From positions 1 through 47,646 of the forward strand of contig NZ_ANIJ01000029.1 in NCBI RefSeq assembly GCF_000347035.1: a stretch of DNA of 47,646 nucleotides, in the 5' to 3' direction. Positions 29,495-39,539 of the stretch are shown piece after piece. The stretch comes from Leptospira sp. B5-022. Its GTDB lineage: Bacteria; Spirochaetota; Leptospiria; Leptospirales; Leptospiraceae. The position numbers and the translations under genes are program-made. The stretch's first letter is position 1; the number at the start of each line of letters is the position of its first letter. Under the pieces are notes generated by a model, which worked only from the letters and a program-made list of their open reading frames with translations, was not told the DNA's origin and did no database searches.

Positions 29495-30955
29495 CTACTT
29501 TGCGACTTGGTGATTGTATTCTATAATGGATTTGAATAAAATTTCAATCCCCATCTTGAGCTGAGAAACACTCATGCTCTCATTCTTACCATGAATTCCG
29601 TCTATCTCTTCCGAGGAAAGTAATGCGGGAATGAGTCCGTAACATTTTAATCCGATCTGTCTGAGATAAGAACTGTCCGTGGTCCCTGGTGATAAGAATG
29701 GAGTGGCGATTGATCCCGGCTCTACCGCAGTTACGGTTCCTGCAAGAACTCTAAATAATAATCCGTCCATTGGAGAAATACTGCCGGACTCTAAGTGGCG
29801 AGCGCTAACTTCCACTCCGTATTTTTCTCCGAGCGCTTTAATTTCTTCGAAGAACTTTTTCTCATCAAATCCGGGAAGAATTCGGATGTCTAAGGAACCT
29901 GTTGTCTCGGAAGTAATCACATTCGTTCCAACCGGATGACTATCGATCCCGGTTATACTTACCGTGTTCCTAGTCATTGCTCTAAGATGTCGGTTAGAAT
30001 TGATCACACTTTTTAAAATCAAGAACAACACCGGATTTCTAGATCTCTTTAACACAAACGAATCCGGGAAATTACTAATGTCTCCTAATGAATAAAAGAA
30101 CGCGGCGGTTTCATCCTTAATCATCGTCTTGTTTCCGATATTCTGTACTTCCTGCAAAAAATCCAACATGGACTTTGCAGCATAAGTTACAGGAGGTGTA
30201 CTTCCATGCCCGGGTATAGATTTGGCTTTTAAATCCAACCACACAGCACCTTTTTCTGCCAGTTGAATATTAAAAACTTTAGATCCTTTGATTGCGATGT
30301 CTTTGGATCCGGTCCCACCTTCGTTCCAAACATATTCATATCCGTTAAATATTTCTTTATGTTTATCTACTAAGAATTTAGCTCCGTATTCCGAGCGGCT
30401 TTCTTCGTCTGCGATCGCAAGGAACATTAAATTTCTTTCTAATGGAATCTTCTTTTCATGAATAAGTAAGAAAGCATATAATTGCATGATGCCAAGACCC
30501 TTGACATCGACTGCACCTCTTCCATGAATTCGATCTCCCTTTCTTACACCCGAGAATGGAGGAACTTCCCAATCTTTGGCATCAGCTTCTACAACATCGA
30601 TATGATTCGTAAGTATTAAACCTTCCTTCGTTGTATCTTTACCTTTCAACTCGGCAATAAGCGATGCTCTGTCCGGCTTACCAGGATATTCAATGATGCG
30701 AGAAGGAATTCCCCTTTTCTCTAAGATAGATTTCAAAAAGAGTGCGCCCTCCTTCTCTTTACCTCTGATCGTTGCTATTCTAATATAAGATTGTAAATCT
30801 TTTGCCGCCTCTTCACTGAGAGCCGAGTAATCTAAGGTTGGAATGGTTGCTTCCGGTTGGATGGGTTTGATCCCCTTTTCCGTGAATGCGATCGTATAAA
30901 GTACGAAGATCGCAATAAGAGCAAGGACCGTGATCCCGATTTTTTTGAGGGACAT
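29495..30955 (-). CDS. M20-family zinc peptidase (PM20D1/carboxypeptidase-like)
   Basis: 486 aa, starting with an uncleaved-looking hydrophobic anchor (about residues 5-24), so the catalytic part is probably periplasmic. M20 metal residues are visible: H118 in LTNHIDVV, bridging D150 in GRGAVDVKG, the general-base/ligand pair E184-E185 in DEES, and a His near the C-terminus in DGIHGKNE. Substrates of this group include N-acyl amino acids and dipeptides; which one applies here is unknown. The stop lies 1 nt from the rsmG start, so it heads the rsmG-parA-parB transcript. Confidence 0.9.
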   Translation of the reverse strand: MSLKKIGITVLALIAIFVLYTIAFTEKGIKPIQPEATIPTLDYSALSEEAAKDLQSYIRIATIRGKEKEGALFLKSILEKRGIPSRIIEYPGKPDRASLIAELKGKDTTKEGLILTNHIDVVEADAKDWEVPPFSGVRKGDRIHGRGAVDVKGLGIMQLYAFLLIHEKKIPLERNLMFLAIADEESRSEYGAKFLVDKHKEIFNGYEYVWNEGGTGSKDIAIKGSKVFNIQLAEKGAVWLDLKAKSIPGHGSTPPVTYAAKSMLDFLQEVQNIGNKTMIKDETAAFFYSLGDISNFPDSFVLKRSRNPVLFLILKSVINSNRHLRAMTRNTVSITGIDSHPVGTNVITSETTGSLDIRILPGFDEKKFFEEIKALGEKYGVEVSARHLESGSISPMDGLLFRVLAGTVTAVEPGSIATPFLSPGTTDSSYLRQIGLKCYGLIPALLSSEEIDGIHGKNESMSVSQLKMGIEILFKSIIEYNHQVAK

Positions 30956-31265
30956 ATTTCCTCTCCACTAATCTTTCTTTATTGGCTTCTAATGTTTTGG
31001 GTGTAGAAGCCCGTAAAAAAATATTCCGTCATCGCACCCCTGCAAGGAGTTTTCCTTTGATTCCGAGAATGGAATGTTATAATTTTATGTAGTTCTCCGA
31101 TTCGATTAAGATGAGATTTCAAGAATCATACAGATACTATAAGAAGAAAAGACCCCAATATCTGATCTTAATCCGGTATCATTACGGAAGAAACCCATTC
31201 AAATTTCCTAAAAAGACTCTTAACATTTTATACAAATAGTCGATGTCTAGAAGGAGGTAGTCTCC
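30956..31265. other. Intergenic region between the M20 peptidase and an exported-protein gene
   Basis: 310 bp holding the divergent start regions. A strong ribosome binding site AGAAGGAGG (about 31250-31258) precedes the plus-strand gene. AT-rich stretches at about 31080-31130 and 31225-31245 could hold promoters, but I could not fix any boxes. Confidence 0.4.
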
Positions 31266-32009
31266 ATGTTAAAAAGAGTATTCTTCTCCTTCGTTTTTAT
31301 TTTCTGCATCAGCCCTATCCATTCCTTCACTCCAGGAAAATGGTCTCATACGGATAGGATCATACTAGGTTTCGAAAAAGGTGGGCCAACCCAAGAACTA
31401 GTAAAAGATTCCAAAGGAAATTTGATCTATACTGCAAAGTATGAGTATGATCCTTCCGGAAAATTAGTTAAAGAAAACTATATAGGACAAGATGGAAAGC
31501 CGGACGGTTTCACTAAGTTCGTATACAAAGACGGTAAAATCCTGAAAGAAGAATTGTATAATAAAGATGGAGTAAACCTTGAGTCCAAAAACTTCGGATA
31601 TAATAAAGCGGGAGTTCTTTCTTCCATCGAACTAGTCGATCAGAATGGAAAGAATATACTTACCTGCACGATCCTCTCTTGGGGTGAAAATGGTTTAGTG
31701 AAAGAAGCTCAAACCGAGTGGGCTGATGCAAAACTGACGGAAAGATTTGCGATCATTAAGGACCCAAACAAGCCAGGGTTATTTCAACAGAATATCTATA
31801 ATGAAGACAAACAACAAGCGGCATCTACGGTTCTTACTTTCGATTCGAATGGAAAACTTCTGAGCCGCATGAATGTTCAGGGAACGATTGAAAGAATGAA
31901 CCGGCTCATCTGGGACAAGGACAATCGATTGCAGCAGTTCACTTACTTGATCAAGCAAGGAGATAAATGGGCCGTAGAAAAAACTCATGAGCTTGTTTAC
32001 GGAAAATAA
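31266..32009 (+). CDS. Exported protein with repeated Asp/Gly-rich units, unknown function
   Basis: 247 aa. A signal peptide (about 1-20, ending SPIHS) is followed by recurring units of the type YDPSGKLVKE, GQDGKPDGFTKFVYKDGKIL and YNKDGVNLESKN. These look like degenerate YD/toxin-antitoxin-like or MORN-like beta repeats and are typical of surface-exposed bacterial proteins. No enzymatic motif was seen. A very strong ribosome binding site, AGAAGGAGG, about 7 nt before the ATG suggests high expression. It is followed by a parS site and a terminator. Confidence 0.78.
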   Translation: MLKRVFFSFVFIFCISPIHSFTPGKWSHTDRIILGFEKGGPTQELVKDSKGNLIYTAKYEYDPSGKLVKENYIGQDGKPDGFTKFVYKDGKILKEELYNKDGVNLESKNFGYNKAGVLSSIELVDQNGKNILTCTILSWGENGLVKEAQTEWADAKLTERFAIIKDPNKPGLFQQNIYNEDKQQAASTVLTFDSNGKLLSRMNVQGTIERMNRLIWDKDNRLQQFTYLIKQGDKWAVEKTHELVYGK

Positions 32010-32016
32010 TCATCTA

Positions 32017-32032
32017 CGTTTCACGTGAAACG
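32017..32032. promoter_or_regulatory. parS site 1
   Basis: CGTTTCACGTGAAACG is a perfect 16-bp palindrome whose central 14 bp equal the bacterial parS consensus (TGTTTCACGTGAAACA). It is the presumed ParB loading site, about 4 kb from parB and about 6 kb from the putative origin. Confidence 0.93.
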
Positions 32033-32035
32033 CTT

Positions 32036-32064
32036 AAAAGGGAGGGCACTTGCTCTCCCTTTTT
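32036..32064 (+). terminator. Rho-independent terminator
   Basis: AAAGGGAG/CTCCCTTT stem with an inner GC pair and ACTT loop, followed by TTTTT. It ends transcription from the exported-protein gene, just past parS site 1. Confidence 0.85.
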
Positions 32065-32167
32065 CATACCCTGCGCACTAAAAATTAGGTAATTGATATC
32101 TAGCAAATTTCAAGAACCAAGAGCTTAAAAGTCTGGACTATGTTTTTAAACTTTCTGAATGGCCGAC

Positions 32168-32440
32168 CTAGTCCAAATAACATTCTCTTTGTTCTTCATC
32201 CAGCTTGGTTCGTTCTTTACGAGTAACAAATTCTTTAAGTGGTTCCACTACGATGACTGAGTGGTCCCATCTTAGAGAAGATAAATGCATCTCTTCCTAC
32301 GCCAGCACCAAGATCTAAGACGACACCTTTCTCTTTCGGAATAGAAGTTATAACGTTTTTGTGAAGATCGAAAAAATCAATCTCTGATGTAGCTTTGAAG
32401 ACCTCTTTTAGATAGTTTATATATCCTTGAGTGCTTTTTA
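32168..32440 (-). pseudogene. Degraded SAM-methyltransferase gene (frameshifted, no start)
   Basis: The minus strand reads STQGYINYLKEVFKATSEID in one frame, followed by GVVLDLGAGVGRDAF, a clear class I methyltransferase motif I. The frame then breaks: the next block, SVIVVEPLKEFVTRKERTK, matches the motif II region but lies one base out of phase. The shift falls at a GGG just after the codons for FSKM. There is no start codon before the first block, because a stop lies inside parS site 2, and the protein would end early at 32168. It is a remnant of a larger gene, not a functional enzyme. Confidence 0.75.
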
Positions 32441-32446
32441 TGAAAA

Positions 32447-32462
32447 CGTTTCATGTGAAACG
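32447..32462. promoter_or_regulatory. parS site 2 (one central change)
   Basis: CGTTTCATGTGAAACG has the same flanks as parS site 1 and differs by one base, C to T, in the centre of the palindrome. This substitution breaks symmetry, but parS sites with similar changes are known to work elsewhere. The two sites are 430 bp apart and bracket the methyltransferase remnant. Confidence 0.8.
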
Positions 32463-32525
32463 TTGGAATTCCAACACGCAGTTTCAGATCAACATCCCAA
32501 ATATAATAATCTGCAAAAGTGAATA

Positions 32526-32556
32526 AAAAAACCCCGAGGCAACCCGGGGATTTTTC
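32526..32556. terminator. Bidirectional terminator after mnmG
   Basis: AAAAAACCCCG and CGGGGATTTTT form a stem around a GC-rich loop, with A-runs on one side and T-runs on the other. It lies 27 bp past the mnmG stop (minus strand) and could work in both directions. Confidence 0.7.
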
Positions 32557-32582
32557 GTTTCTTCAGTAGTCCTTAGAGAAGT

Positions 32583-34469
32583 TTAAACCGGACTCGGTTT
32601 CCTTCCTTTGATGTAGAAAAGAAGCATATCAATATCACTTGGATCTACACCAGAGATCTGAGCCGCCTTTTCTAAATTTAAAGGACGATGTTTCGTAAGT
32701 TTCTGGATGGCTTCTTTCTTAATGCCTGGTACCAAAGAGTAATCGATTGTCTCCGGTATAGGAGTAGTGAGATATCGATTCTTCCAATCGATAGTATCCT
32801 GTTCTCTTTTAATATAACCTTCGTATTTGATCTCCATTTCGATCACTTTTCTGTCTTGAGCGCTCAATTCTTCAGACTCAGGTAAAAGGAATTTAATATC
32901 CTCGAGAGCAATCTCAGGTCTTTTCAAAAAGGAATCCAACTTAGCGCCGTACTTCAAACTTTGGATGCCTTTTCTTTCTAGTAAAGCTTCGAACTCAGGT
33001 AGAGGTTTTAGCGGAGTGGATTGTATTTTCTCCTTAACATCGGAGATTTTTTTGTACCTGGTAGTCATCTCATTGAAAGTTTCTTCCGAAACAAGACCCA
33101 TCTTATATCCGTACTTCATGAGTCTTTGGTCCGCATTATCTTGTCTCAAAAGAAGTCTATGTTCCGCGCGAGATGTGAACATTCTATATGGATCTTCTAC
33201 ACCTTTATGAACTAGATCATCTACAAGAACTCCGATATAAGACTCACCTCTGGAGAACAACATCGGCTCCTCCCCTCTTAAAGAAGAAAGTACACTATAA
33301 GCGGCAACTAAACCCTGGGCCGCAGCTTCTTCATAACCTGTTGTGCCGTTGATCTGTCCCGCATGATAAAGACCTTTGATCTTTTTAGTTTCTAAGGTCG
33401 GTTTTAGTTCAGTCGGATCCACATAGTCGTACTCGATCGCATATCCAGGTCTTAAGATCTCTGCTTCTTCTAGACCAGCTATCGAACGTACGAGTTTCCA
33501 TTGTACTTCCTCCGGAAGACTAGTAGAGACTCCATTCAAATAGATCTCTTGTGTGTCGTAACCTTCGGGTTCTAAAAAGATTTGGTGTCTCTCTCTATCG
33601 GCAAAACGAACAATCTTATCTTCGATAGAAGGACAATATCTAGGCCCGGTCGATTTGATCTGACCCGAATACATAGGAGAAAGATGAATGTTCTCATTGA
33701 TCAGCTGATGAGTTTTTTCATTCGTGTAAGTGATATAACAAGGGATCTGTCTACGAGTGATCTTCGTTGTAGAAAAAGAAAAAGGAGAAGGATCCGGGTC
33801 ACCCTCTTGCACGCTCATCACGGAAAGATCCACGGAATTTTTATGGATTCTCGGGGGAGTTCCCGTTTTCAATCTTCCTAATTTTAAATTATACTTAGCA
33901 AGTGAATGAGAAAGGCCTTTGACCGTAGGTTCTCCGAATCTTCCGTTCTCTTTCTGATAAGTTCCTATATGAACGATAGAAGATAAGAATGTTCCGGTAG
34001 TTAAGATCACATGATTGGTGAATATTTCGAAACCTCTTCCTGTCCGAACTCCAACAATACGATCTCCTTCTATCAAAAGATCTTCTACCGTATCTTGTCT
34101 GATGGATAAGTTTTGTATGGATTCAAGTGTATGTTTTACTTTGAGTTGGTACTCCTTCTTCTCCGCTTGAGCACGCGGTGCCCAAACACTAGGACCTTTG
34201 GAAGTATTCAACATTTTGAATTGGATACCTGTTGCATCGATAACCTTTCCCATTAAACCACCGAGTGCATCTACTTCTCGAACCATATGTCCTTTTGCGA
34301 TCCCACCGATAGCAGGGTTGCAAGACATCTGTCCGATCGTGTCTAGGTTCATTGTGATAAGCAAAGTTCTAGCGCCACCGATAGATGAGACATAGGCAGC
34401 TTCGGAGCCTGCATGACCTGCACCGACCACCACACAATCAAAACGATTGGGAAAAAAAGAAGAATTCAT
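32583..34469 (-). CDS. mnmG: tRNA uridine 5-carboxymethylaminomethyl modification enzyme MnmG (GidA)
   Basis: FAD protein that, with MnmE, modifies the wobble uridine of several tRNAs; 628 aa, full length. The N-terminal FAD motif [13 protein letters not shown] is at about residues 13-25, followed by [20 protein letters not shown], the family signature. Further conserved blocks are [20 protein letters not shown] [33 protein letters not shown] and [17 protein letters not shown]. In many bacteria it adjoins rsmG-parA-parB; here an M20 peptidase, an exported protein and a degraded gene separate them. Confidence 0.97.
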   Translation of the reverse strand: MNSSFFPNRFDCVVVGAGHAGSEAAYVSSIGGARTLLITMNLDTIGQMSCNPAIGGIAKGHMVREVDALGGLMGKVIDATGIQFKMLNTSKGPSVWAPRAQAEKKEYQLKVKHTLESIQNLSIRQDTVEDLLIEGDRIVGVRTGRGFEIFTNHVILTTGTFLSSIVHIGTYQKENGRFGEPTVKGLSHSLAKYNLKLGRLKTGTPPRIHKNSVDLSVMSVQEGDPDPSPFSFSTTKITRRQIPCYITYTNEKTHQLINENIHLSPMYSGQIKSTGPRYCPSIEDKIVRFADRERHQIFLEPEGYDTQEIYLNGVSTSLPEEVQWKLVRSIAGLEEAEILRPGYAIEYDYVDPTELKPTLETKKIKGLYHAGQINGTTGYEEAAAQGLVAAYSVLSSLRGEEPMLFSRGESYIGVLVDDLVHKGVEDPYRMFTSRAEHRLLLRQDNADQRLMKYGYKMGLVSEETFNEMTTRYKKISDVKEKIQSTPLKPLPEFEALLERKGIQSLKYGAKLDSFLKRPEIALEDIKFLLPESEELSAQDRKVIEMEIKYEGYIKREQDTIDWKNRYLTTPIPETIDYSLVPGIKKEAIQKLTKHRPLNLEKAAQISGVDPSDIDMLLFYIKGRKPSPV

Positions 34470-34578
34470 TCAGACCTAGCACTCCTGCATAAGCTCTTTT
34501 AGGATCGATCATTAGTCGACAGTAGAGCCTATGCTTAGAATCATGTAATCAATAGTATCACTTTCAGGTTCCCTGTAC

Positions 34579-35502
34579 ATGCCCGAATCCATCAAGAAAC
34601 TCTCTTACTTCGAAGGAAAAATAGTCCCGGAGTCCGAAGCAAATATAAACATCAAAACTCACGCGTTACAATATGGAACCACGGTCTTCGGAGGTATTCG
34701 AGGTTATTATGATCCTAGTTCCGATAACTTATACGTTTTCAGGATCTTAGATCATTATAAACGGCTTGTGAATTCTACTAAGATCATGCAGTTACAATTC
34801 ACAAAAACTCCGGAAGAACTCCGTGACATAACTTTAGATCTGCTAAAACAATCGGGATACAGAAGGAACGTATATCTTAGACCGTTCATATATACTTCCG
34901 CTCTGCAACTTTCTCCTAGATTCCATGATGTTCCGACAGAACTCGCAATTTATGTTTTAGAATTAGACGACTACTTAGATACCAAACGCGGACTGACTAC
35001 TATGGTTTCTAGTTGGAGAAGGTTCGACGATACAGTCATCCCTACTCTCTCCAAAGTTTCCGGTGGATATGTAAACTCAGCGCTTGCAAAATCGGAAGCA
35101 GTTCAAAACGGATATGACGAAGCAATCTTCTTAGACGGAAGAGGTTTTGTAAGCGAAGGTTCCGCAGAAAATATCTTCTTAGTTAGAGACGGAAAGATCA
35201 TCACTCCATCTATCTCTTCTTCTTTACTAGAAGGTATTACAAGGCGATCCGTTCTGCAACTTGCAAAAGACGCCGGATACGAAATTATCGAAAGAGATAT
35301 CACTCGAAGTGAACTTTATATCGCGGATGAGATCTTCTTCTCCGGGACCGGAGTGCAGATCGCTTGGGTGAGTGAAGTGGATAAGAGAAAAATCGGTAAC
35401 GGAGAAATGGGACCGATCACTAAAAAATTACAGTCCACATTCTTCGATCTAGTAGTCGGGAAAAACCAAAACTACAAACACTGGTTGACTCCTGTTTATT
35501 AA
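34579..35502 (+). CDS. ilvE: Branched-chain amino acid aminotransferase (class IV)
   Basis: PLP-dependent fold-type IV aminotransferase, 307 aa, for the last step of valine, leucine and isoleucine synthesis. PLP Lys is K159 in LSKVSGGYVNSALAK; the conserved E193 in VSEGSAENIF contacts the cofactor. N-terminal HALQYGTTVFGGIRGY and the LEGITRRSV and GTGVQIAWVSEVD blocks fit IlvE. Members with D-amino-acid or 4-amino-4-deoxychorismate activity share the fold, but the sequence agrees best with IlvE. It lies 18 bp upstream of holB, so the two may be co-transcribed. Confidence 0.92.
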   Translation: MPESIKKLSYFEGKIVPESEANINIKTHALQYGTTVFGGIRGYYDPSSDNLYVFRILDHYKRLVNSTKIMQLQFTKTPEELRDITLDLLKQSGYRRNVYLRPFIYTSALQLSPRFHDVPTELAIYVLELDDYLDTKRGLTTMVSSWRRFDDTVIPTLSKVSGGYVNSALAKSEAVQNGYDEAIFLDGRGFVSEGSAENIFLVRDGKIITPSISSSLLEGITRRSVLQLAKDAGYEIIERDITRSELYIADEIFFSGTGVQIAWVSEVDKRKIGNGEMGPITKKLQSTFFDLVVGKNQNYKHWLTPVY

Positions 35503-35519
35503 TCCTTAATAAAAGGAAC

Positions 35520-36467
35520 ATGTCTTCCGCATTCGGTATCGAGGAAATCCAAGGCCAAGAAAGGGCATTAGTATTCTTAAAAAAATACTCATCCCAACCT
35601 GACCTTCTTCCTCCCCTACTTATCTTTCATGGACCGGAAGGAACCGGAAAAGAATCCGCAGTTGAAAGATTTATCAGACATATTCTTTGTTTAGAAGGAA
35701 ACTCTTGCGGACATTGCGTTTCTTGCAGAGCGTTCATGCACCATTCCCATCCGGATATAGTTTGGTTTCCATTAGAGAAGAATAAACAGATCTCTATTGG
35801 TAAAGAAGACAACCCGGAAGAGTTCACAATCCGTTGGTTGATCCGCACAAGACTATATTATAGACCTCATCTTTCTAAGATTAGATTTATTATCATTCCC
35901 GACGCTTCTTTGATCGGGAACGAAGCGGAGACAGCTCTTTTAAAATCTTTAGAAGAAGCGCCCTTCTTCACTCGTTTTATTTTTATAGTAAACGACTTGG
36001 AACAATTGAAGGAGACAATCGTGAGTAGGGCGGTTTGTATTCCTTTCGGTTATCTCCCTCAACAAGTCATAAAAGAACTACATAGTAAAAATTCGACACC
36101 ATACTTCCCTGCAAAAGGAGGAAGTATGGTGTCCTTCGATTGTCCGCCTGAGGTGTTGGAACAAATTTCCCAAAGGATCAACGGAAACCTAAGACAACCT
36201 TTGGATTATCTTAGGTTAGAAGAATGGATACTGGAATACAAAGAAGAACATCCCGATTGGAAAGAGGATTTTTCCTTCAAGGACTTCTTAGATCTGATTG
36301 GATTACTACTGCTGCAGGAATTTTCCAAATCGGATTTCGATTCCAACCTTCCAAAGATGGAAGCTGTCTTCCGCTTTAAAGAAAAATTGCATGAAAGAGT
36401 GCATGGACAAGAGAATATCGCATTATCTTTACTCATACACGAACTCTCTTTACTGGAACAAAAATAA
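35520..36467 (+). CDS. holB: DNA polymerase III subunit delta' (HolB)
   Basis: Clamp-loader subunit, 315 aa. It resembles DnaX in its N-terminal half: P-loop GPEGTGKE (38-45), zinc Cys at C57, C63, C66 and C69 (CGHCVSC), and the helix LIGNEAETALLKSLEEAP. The Walker B motif is degenerate (IIPDAS for DEAD/DEAH), and SRAVC replaces the SRC motif, as expected for the non-hydrolysing delta'. An AAGGAA stretch before the ATG supports the start. The coding region contains a perfect 14-bp inverted repeat (see 36095). Confidence 0.88.
   Translation: MSSAFGIEEIQGQERALVFLKKYSSQPDLLPPLLIFHGPEGTGKESAVERFIRHILCLEGNSCGHCVSCRAFMHHSHPDIVWFPLEKNKQISIGKEDNPEEFTIRWLIRTRLYYRPHLSKIRFIIIPDASLIGNEAETALLKSLEEAPFFTRFIFIVNDLEQLKETIVSRAVCIPFGYLPQQVIKELHSKNSTPYFPAKGGSMVSFDCPPEVLEQISQRINGNLRQPLDYLRLEEWILEYKEEHPDWKEDFSFKDFLDLIGLLLLQEFSKSDFDSNLPKMEAVFRFKEKLHERVHGQENIALSLLIHELSLLEQK
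36095..36133. repeat. Perfect 14-bp inverted repeat inside holB
   Basis: GACACCATACTTCC (36095-36108) and GGAAGTATGGTGTC (36120-36133) are exact reverse complements with an 11-nt loop. It encodes part of the variable linker between the AAA+ core and the C-terminal region. No function is assigned. Confidence 0.85.
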
Positions 36468-36771
36468 AATTTTCTTTACATCCTTTAGTATTCACTTCGC
36501 ATAACAACGATTAAATGTAACGAAGTACTAGTAATCATACTAAGAGACATAATGATTTATCTATCACTAATCCACTGTGTTTTTCCTAATGTTTCCTTTT
36601 CGATTTCCGAATTTTCATTTGTATGCGACTGACAGAAGAAAAATAGTGTAATCTCGTCGGATGGTCCTTCGGACCGTTTCCTAATTCAGTTTTTTCTTTT
36701 CCGAGACAAATACGAGTTTCGTATTCAGAAAGTTGTCGGTGTGTTCTTGATTTTATTTTTTGGAGCTTTGT
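36468..36771. other. dnaA upstream region
   Basis: About 300 bp without a gene. It is AT-rich and contains the hairpins GGTCC-TTC-GGACC (36663-36675) followed by T-rich sequence, and AATACGA-GTT-TCGTATT (36709-36725). No convincing DnaA box or promoter could be fixed here. Confidence 0.5.
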
Positions 36772-38079
36772 TTGGATCCTAGTTGGAAGCGTGTATTAGA
36801 GGAAGTTTCCAAGGAAATTCCCCCCACGTACTTTGATAAGTTCATATATACGTTACAATTAGAGAGTTTAACGGACGATCGTTGCATCCTTATAGCCCCT
36901 TCTTCCAATATAAAGACACATGTGGAAAAGAAATACCAGAATCATATAGAAGAAGCGATCTTTAGAGCCAGTGGAAATCGTATCCCGGTCGAGATCATTT
37001 TAGAAGCGCCTTCTAATTTAACCGAAGTTCTTCAGGAAAAATTCAAAGATAAGTCGTATTCTTTTAATCCGGATTACTCTTTTGATAATTTTATCGTAGG
37101 AAACACGAACCGTCTTGCTTTCAGTGCGGCCATGGAATGTGTAAAAAATCCTGCGGAAATCAATCCTCTTTACTTATTCGGAAAAGTGGGAGTCGGTAAA
37201 ACTCATCTTCTTCATTCCATAGGTTCGGAAATTCTCAAAAAAGAACCTTGGAAAACAGTACATTACATAGATATAAAATCGTTTATGAGCGAGTTTTTGT
37301 TCGCTCTTCAGTCCAGAGATTCCATCGAATCTTTCAAAATTAAATACCAATCCTATAACTGCCTATTGATAGACGATATCCAACTTTTAAATACGGGAGC
37401 GGAGAAGACCCAAGAAGAGTTCTTTTCCATCTTCAACTTTCTTTTCGAGAGAAAAAGACAGATCGTGATCGCTTCCGATCGTCCTAGTTCGGAACTTCCG
37501 TTGCATGATCGATTGAAATCGAGATTTGTAACCGGAGTTCAGGCGGATATTCAACCTCCTGATAAGGAAATTCGAGTTGGTATCTTAGAAAAGAACTGCC
37601 AAATTTTGAATTTAGGCCTTTCTTCAGAGCATATCCACTTTATAGCCGATCTAATCGAAGACGATACACGTGCACTTTTAGGCGCTTTGAATGATCTTGC
37701 TCTTCATAAACGAGCATTCTCTCATTTATTCTTCACTACAGCGATGATAGAAGATATACTGAAGAATCGTATTTTCCGTAAAAAGAATTTCCAACTTAGT
37801 CAAGACAAGGTCATCGAGCATATATCTTCTCTTTATAATTTGGATCCAAACGAGGTAATGGGAAAGAGTAGAAAACCGGAGTATGTGATCCCTAGACACC
37901 TTTGCATGTATGTATTACATAAGGGTTTCCGGCTGAACAAAAGTCAGGTTGGAAGAATGTTTTCCGCAGAACATACCACTGTAATCCACGCAGTCCGCAA
38001 CATCGAAAATAAGATAAAAGAAGATAAAGAATTTTCCATTAAAGTGGAAGAAGTTCTGAATCGATTCCGCTTCCAGTAA
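36772..38079 (+). CDS. dnaA: Chromosomal replication initiator DnaA
   Basis: Binds DnaA boxes and opens the origin; 435 aa. Domain I is at about 1-80, a short linker follows, then the AAA+ domain with Walker [10 protein letters not shown] (137-145) and Walker B LLIDDIQ (199-205). Domain IV carries [20 protein letters not shown] and the signature [13 protein letters not shown]. The usual text is GGRDHTTVLHA; here it is [10 protein letters not shown], so the loop is one residue shorter and Asp is Glu. I chose TTG 36772 because GGAG lies 6 nt upstream; TTG 36760 has no ribosome binding site. First gene of the dnaA-dnaN-recF-gyrBA block. Confidence 0.96.
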   Translation: MDPSWKRVLEEVSKEIPPTYFDKFIYTLQLESLTDDRCILIAPSSNIKTHVEKKYQNHIEEAIFRASGNRIPVEIILEAPSNLTEVLQEKFKDKSYSFNPDYSFDNFIVGNTNRLAFSAAMECVKNPAEINPLYLFGKVGVGKTHLLHSIGSEILKKEPWKTVHYIDIKSFMSEFLFALQSRDSIESFKIKYQSYNCLLIDDIQLLNTGAEKTQEEFFSIFNFLFERKRQIVIASDRPSSELPLHDRLKSRFVTGVQADIQPPDKEIRVGILEKNCQILNLGLSSEHIHFIADLIEDDTRALLGALNDLALHKRAFSHLFFTTAMIEDILKNRIFRKKNFQLSQDKVIEHISSLYNLDPNEVMGKSRKPEYVIPRHLCMYVLHKGFRLNKSQVGRMFSAEHTTVIHAVRNIENKIKEDKEFSIKVEEVLNRFRFQ

Positions 38080-38404
38080 AAAACTTAGTTTCAGGTCTTA
38101 TCCGTAGGCGACATAGACCTACAAATAACCTGTAAATAAATAGTTAATATTCTATGTGTAACTAGTAAATAAGACATAACACAAAATTATTGTCCCTTAT
38201 AGACCTTCGTTTTGAAGGTTACTATAGCAGATACGAAGGAGTTTTTTCCTACTCTTGGAAATTGTACTTTTCAATATAAATGCGACATATTTCCCTTATC
38301 TAAAGAGTTATGACTCTTATCTACATATGCACAGGTACAAGTATTACAACAGTACATATATAAGAATCTATATATAGATCACCTATATAAATGGAGAATG
38401 CAAA
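38080..38404. other. Putative oriC between dnaA and dnaN
   Basis: 325 bp of AT-rich sequence. DnaA-box-like motifs: TTATCTACA at 38317-38325 (8/9 to TTATCCACA), TTATCTAAA at 38296-38304, TTATCCGTA at 38098-38106, and TGTAAATAA (inverse TTATTTACA) at 38131-38139. The perfect 14-bp palindrome ATCTATATATAGAT is at 38366-38379. The dnaN promoter and leader must lie here too. The origin assignment is from position and base content; boxes are imperfect. Confidence 0.6.
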
Positions 38405-39526
38405 TTGAAGATCAAAGTGAACACATCTGAATTTCTAAAAGCGATTCACGCTGTAGAAGGAGTAATCTCCGCTAGAGAGATTCGTTCCGTTCTCTCCAAC
38501 TTAAAATTAGAAGCGGAAACTTCTTCCGTATCAATTTCTGCGACGGACTTAGAAATATCTATTAAAACATCATTAAATGCTCAAGTAGAGAAGTCGGGAA
38601 ATATTTCCTTACCTGCAAAACAATTATCCAGCATTTTTAAAACCATTCACTTTGAAGAAGCGTTGCTTTCCACGGAAGATGGGGACGCCGATTCCAGTAT
38701 CACATATATCACTGACGCTACTAAAAAGAATGATTATAAAAACAAACTGAACGGAATGGATGCGGAAGAGATCAAAACTATTCCGAAAGTGGACTCTTCG
38801 AATATTTCCGATTTTCCAACAGCTATGTTTGCCGAGATGATCCGTAAAACTTCTTACGCGATCGCTCATGAAGATCAAAGATATATCTTCAACGGATTAT
38901 TTATGGTCCCTAAAGGCGATAAACTTGTTTTCGCAGTTACCGATGGCAGAAGGTTATGTAAGATCGAAAGACCTCTTTCTACAACTTTGAAATTCAAGGA
39001 TTCAGTGATCATTCCTTCTAAGGCAATTAGAGAGATCTCTAAAATGATCGCGACAGCAGAAACAGGAAAGATAGGTATCATAGACAATCAGATCTATGTG
39101 AATGCAAATCAGATCGAACTTCTTTGTAAATTGATCGAAGGTAATTTTCCGAATTACGAACAAGTAATTCCAAAGTCTTCTAAATTCAGCGCTGTTATCC
39201 CTAAAGAAGGATTCCAGATCTACCTTAGACAAGCATTGATCGCTGCAGAAGAACCTACTCGTCAGATACGTTTAACATTCTCTAAAAATAATATTAACTT
39301 CTACGCTCAAACACAAGGAGTGAACGAGGTTAGTATTAATATGCCGATCGAATATTCAGGAGACGAAGTTACCGTTGCATTTAAAGGTGAATATCTTTCG
39401 GATGTATTCAAGTCGATAGATGATAATGAATTCAAAATAGAATTTAGTGATTCAAGCTCCCCCGTTGTATTTAAGGATCCTTCTGATCCTGATTTTATCT
39501 CGGTAATTATGCCGATGAAAATTTAA
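38405..39526 (+). CDS. dnaN: DNA polymerase III beta clamp
   Basis: Ring-shaped sliding clamp that tethers Pol III, 373 aa, three repeats of the same fold. Recognisable segments: [29 protein letters not shown]-like [28 protein letters not shown], and the C-terminal [10 protein letters not shown]. Family-standard length. The start is TTG with GGAGAA about 8 nt upstream. It is followed within 13 nt by recF. Confidence 0.96.
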   Translation: MKIKVNTSEFLKAIHAVEGVISAREIRSVLSNLKLEAETSSVSISATDLEISIKTSLNAQVEKSGNISLPAKQLSSIFKTIHFEEALLSTEDGDADSSITYITDATKKNDYKNKLNGMDAEEIKTIPKVDSSNISDFPTAMFAEMIRKTSYAIAHEDQRYIFNGLFMVPKGDKLVFAVTDGRRLCKIERPLSTTLKFKDSVIIPSKAIREISKMIATAETGKIGIIDNQIYVNANQIELLCKLIEGNFPNYEQVIPKSSKFSAVIPKEGFQIYLRQALIAAEEPTRQIRLTFSKNNINFYAQTQGVNEVSINMPIEYSGDEVTVAFKGEYLSDVFKSIDDNEFKIEFSDSSSPVVFKDPSDPDFISVIMPMKI

Positions 39527-39539
39527 AAGAGATTAAACC

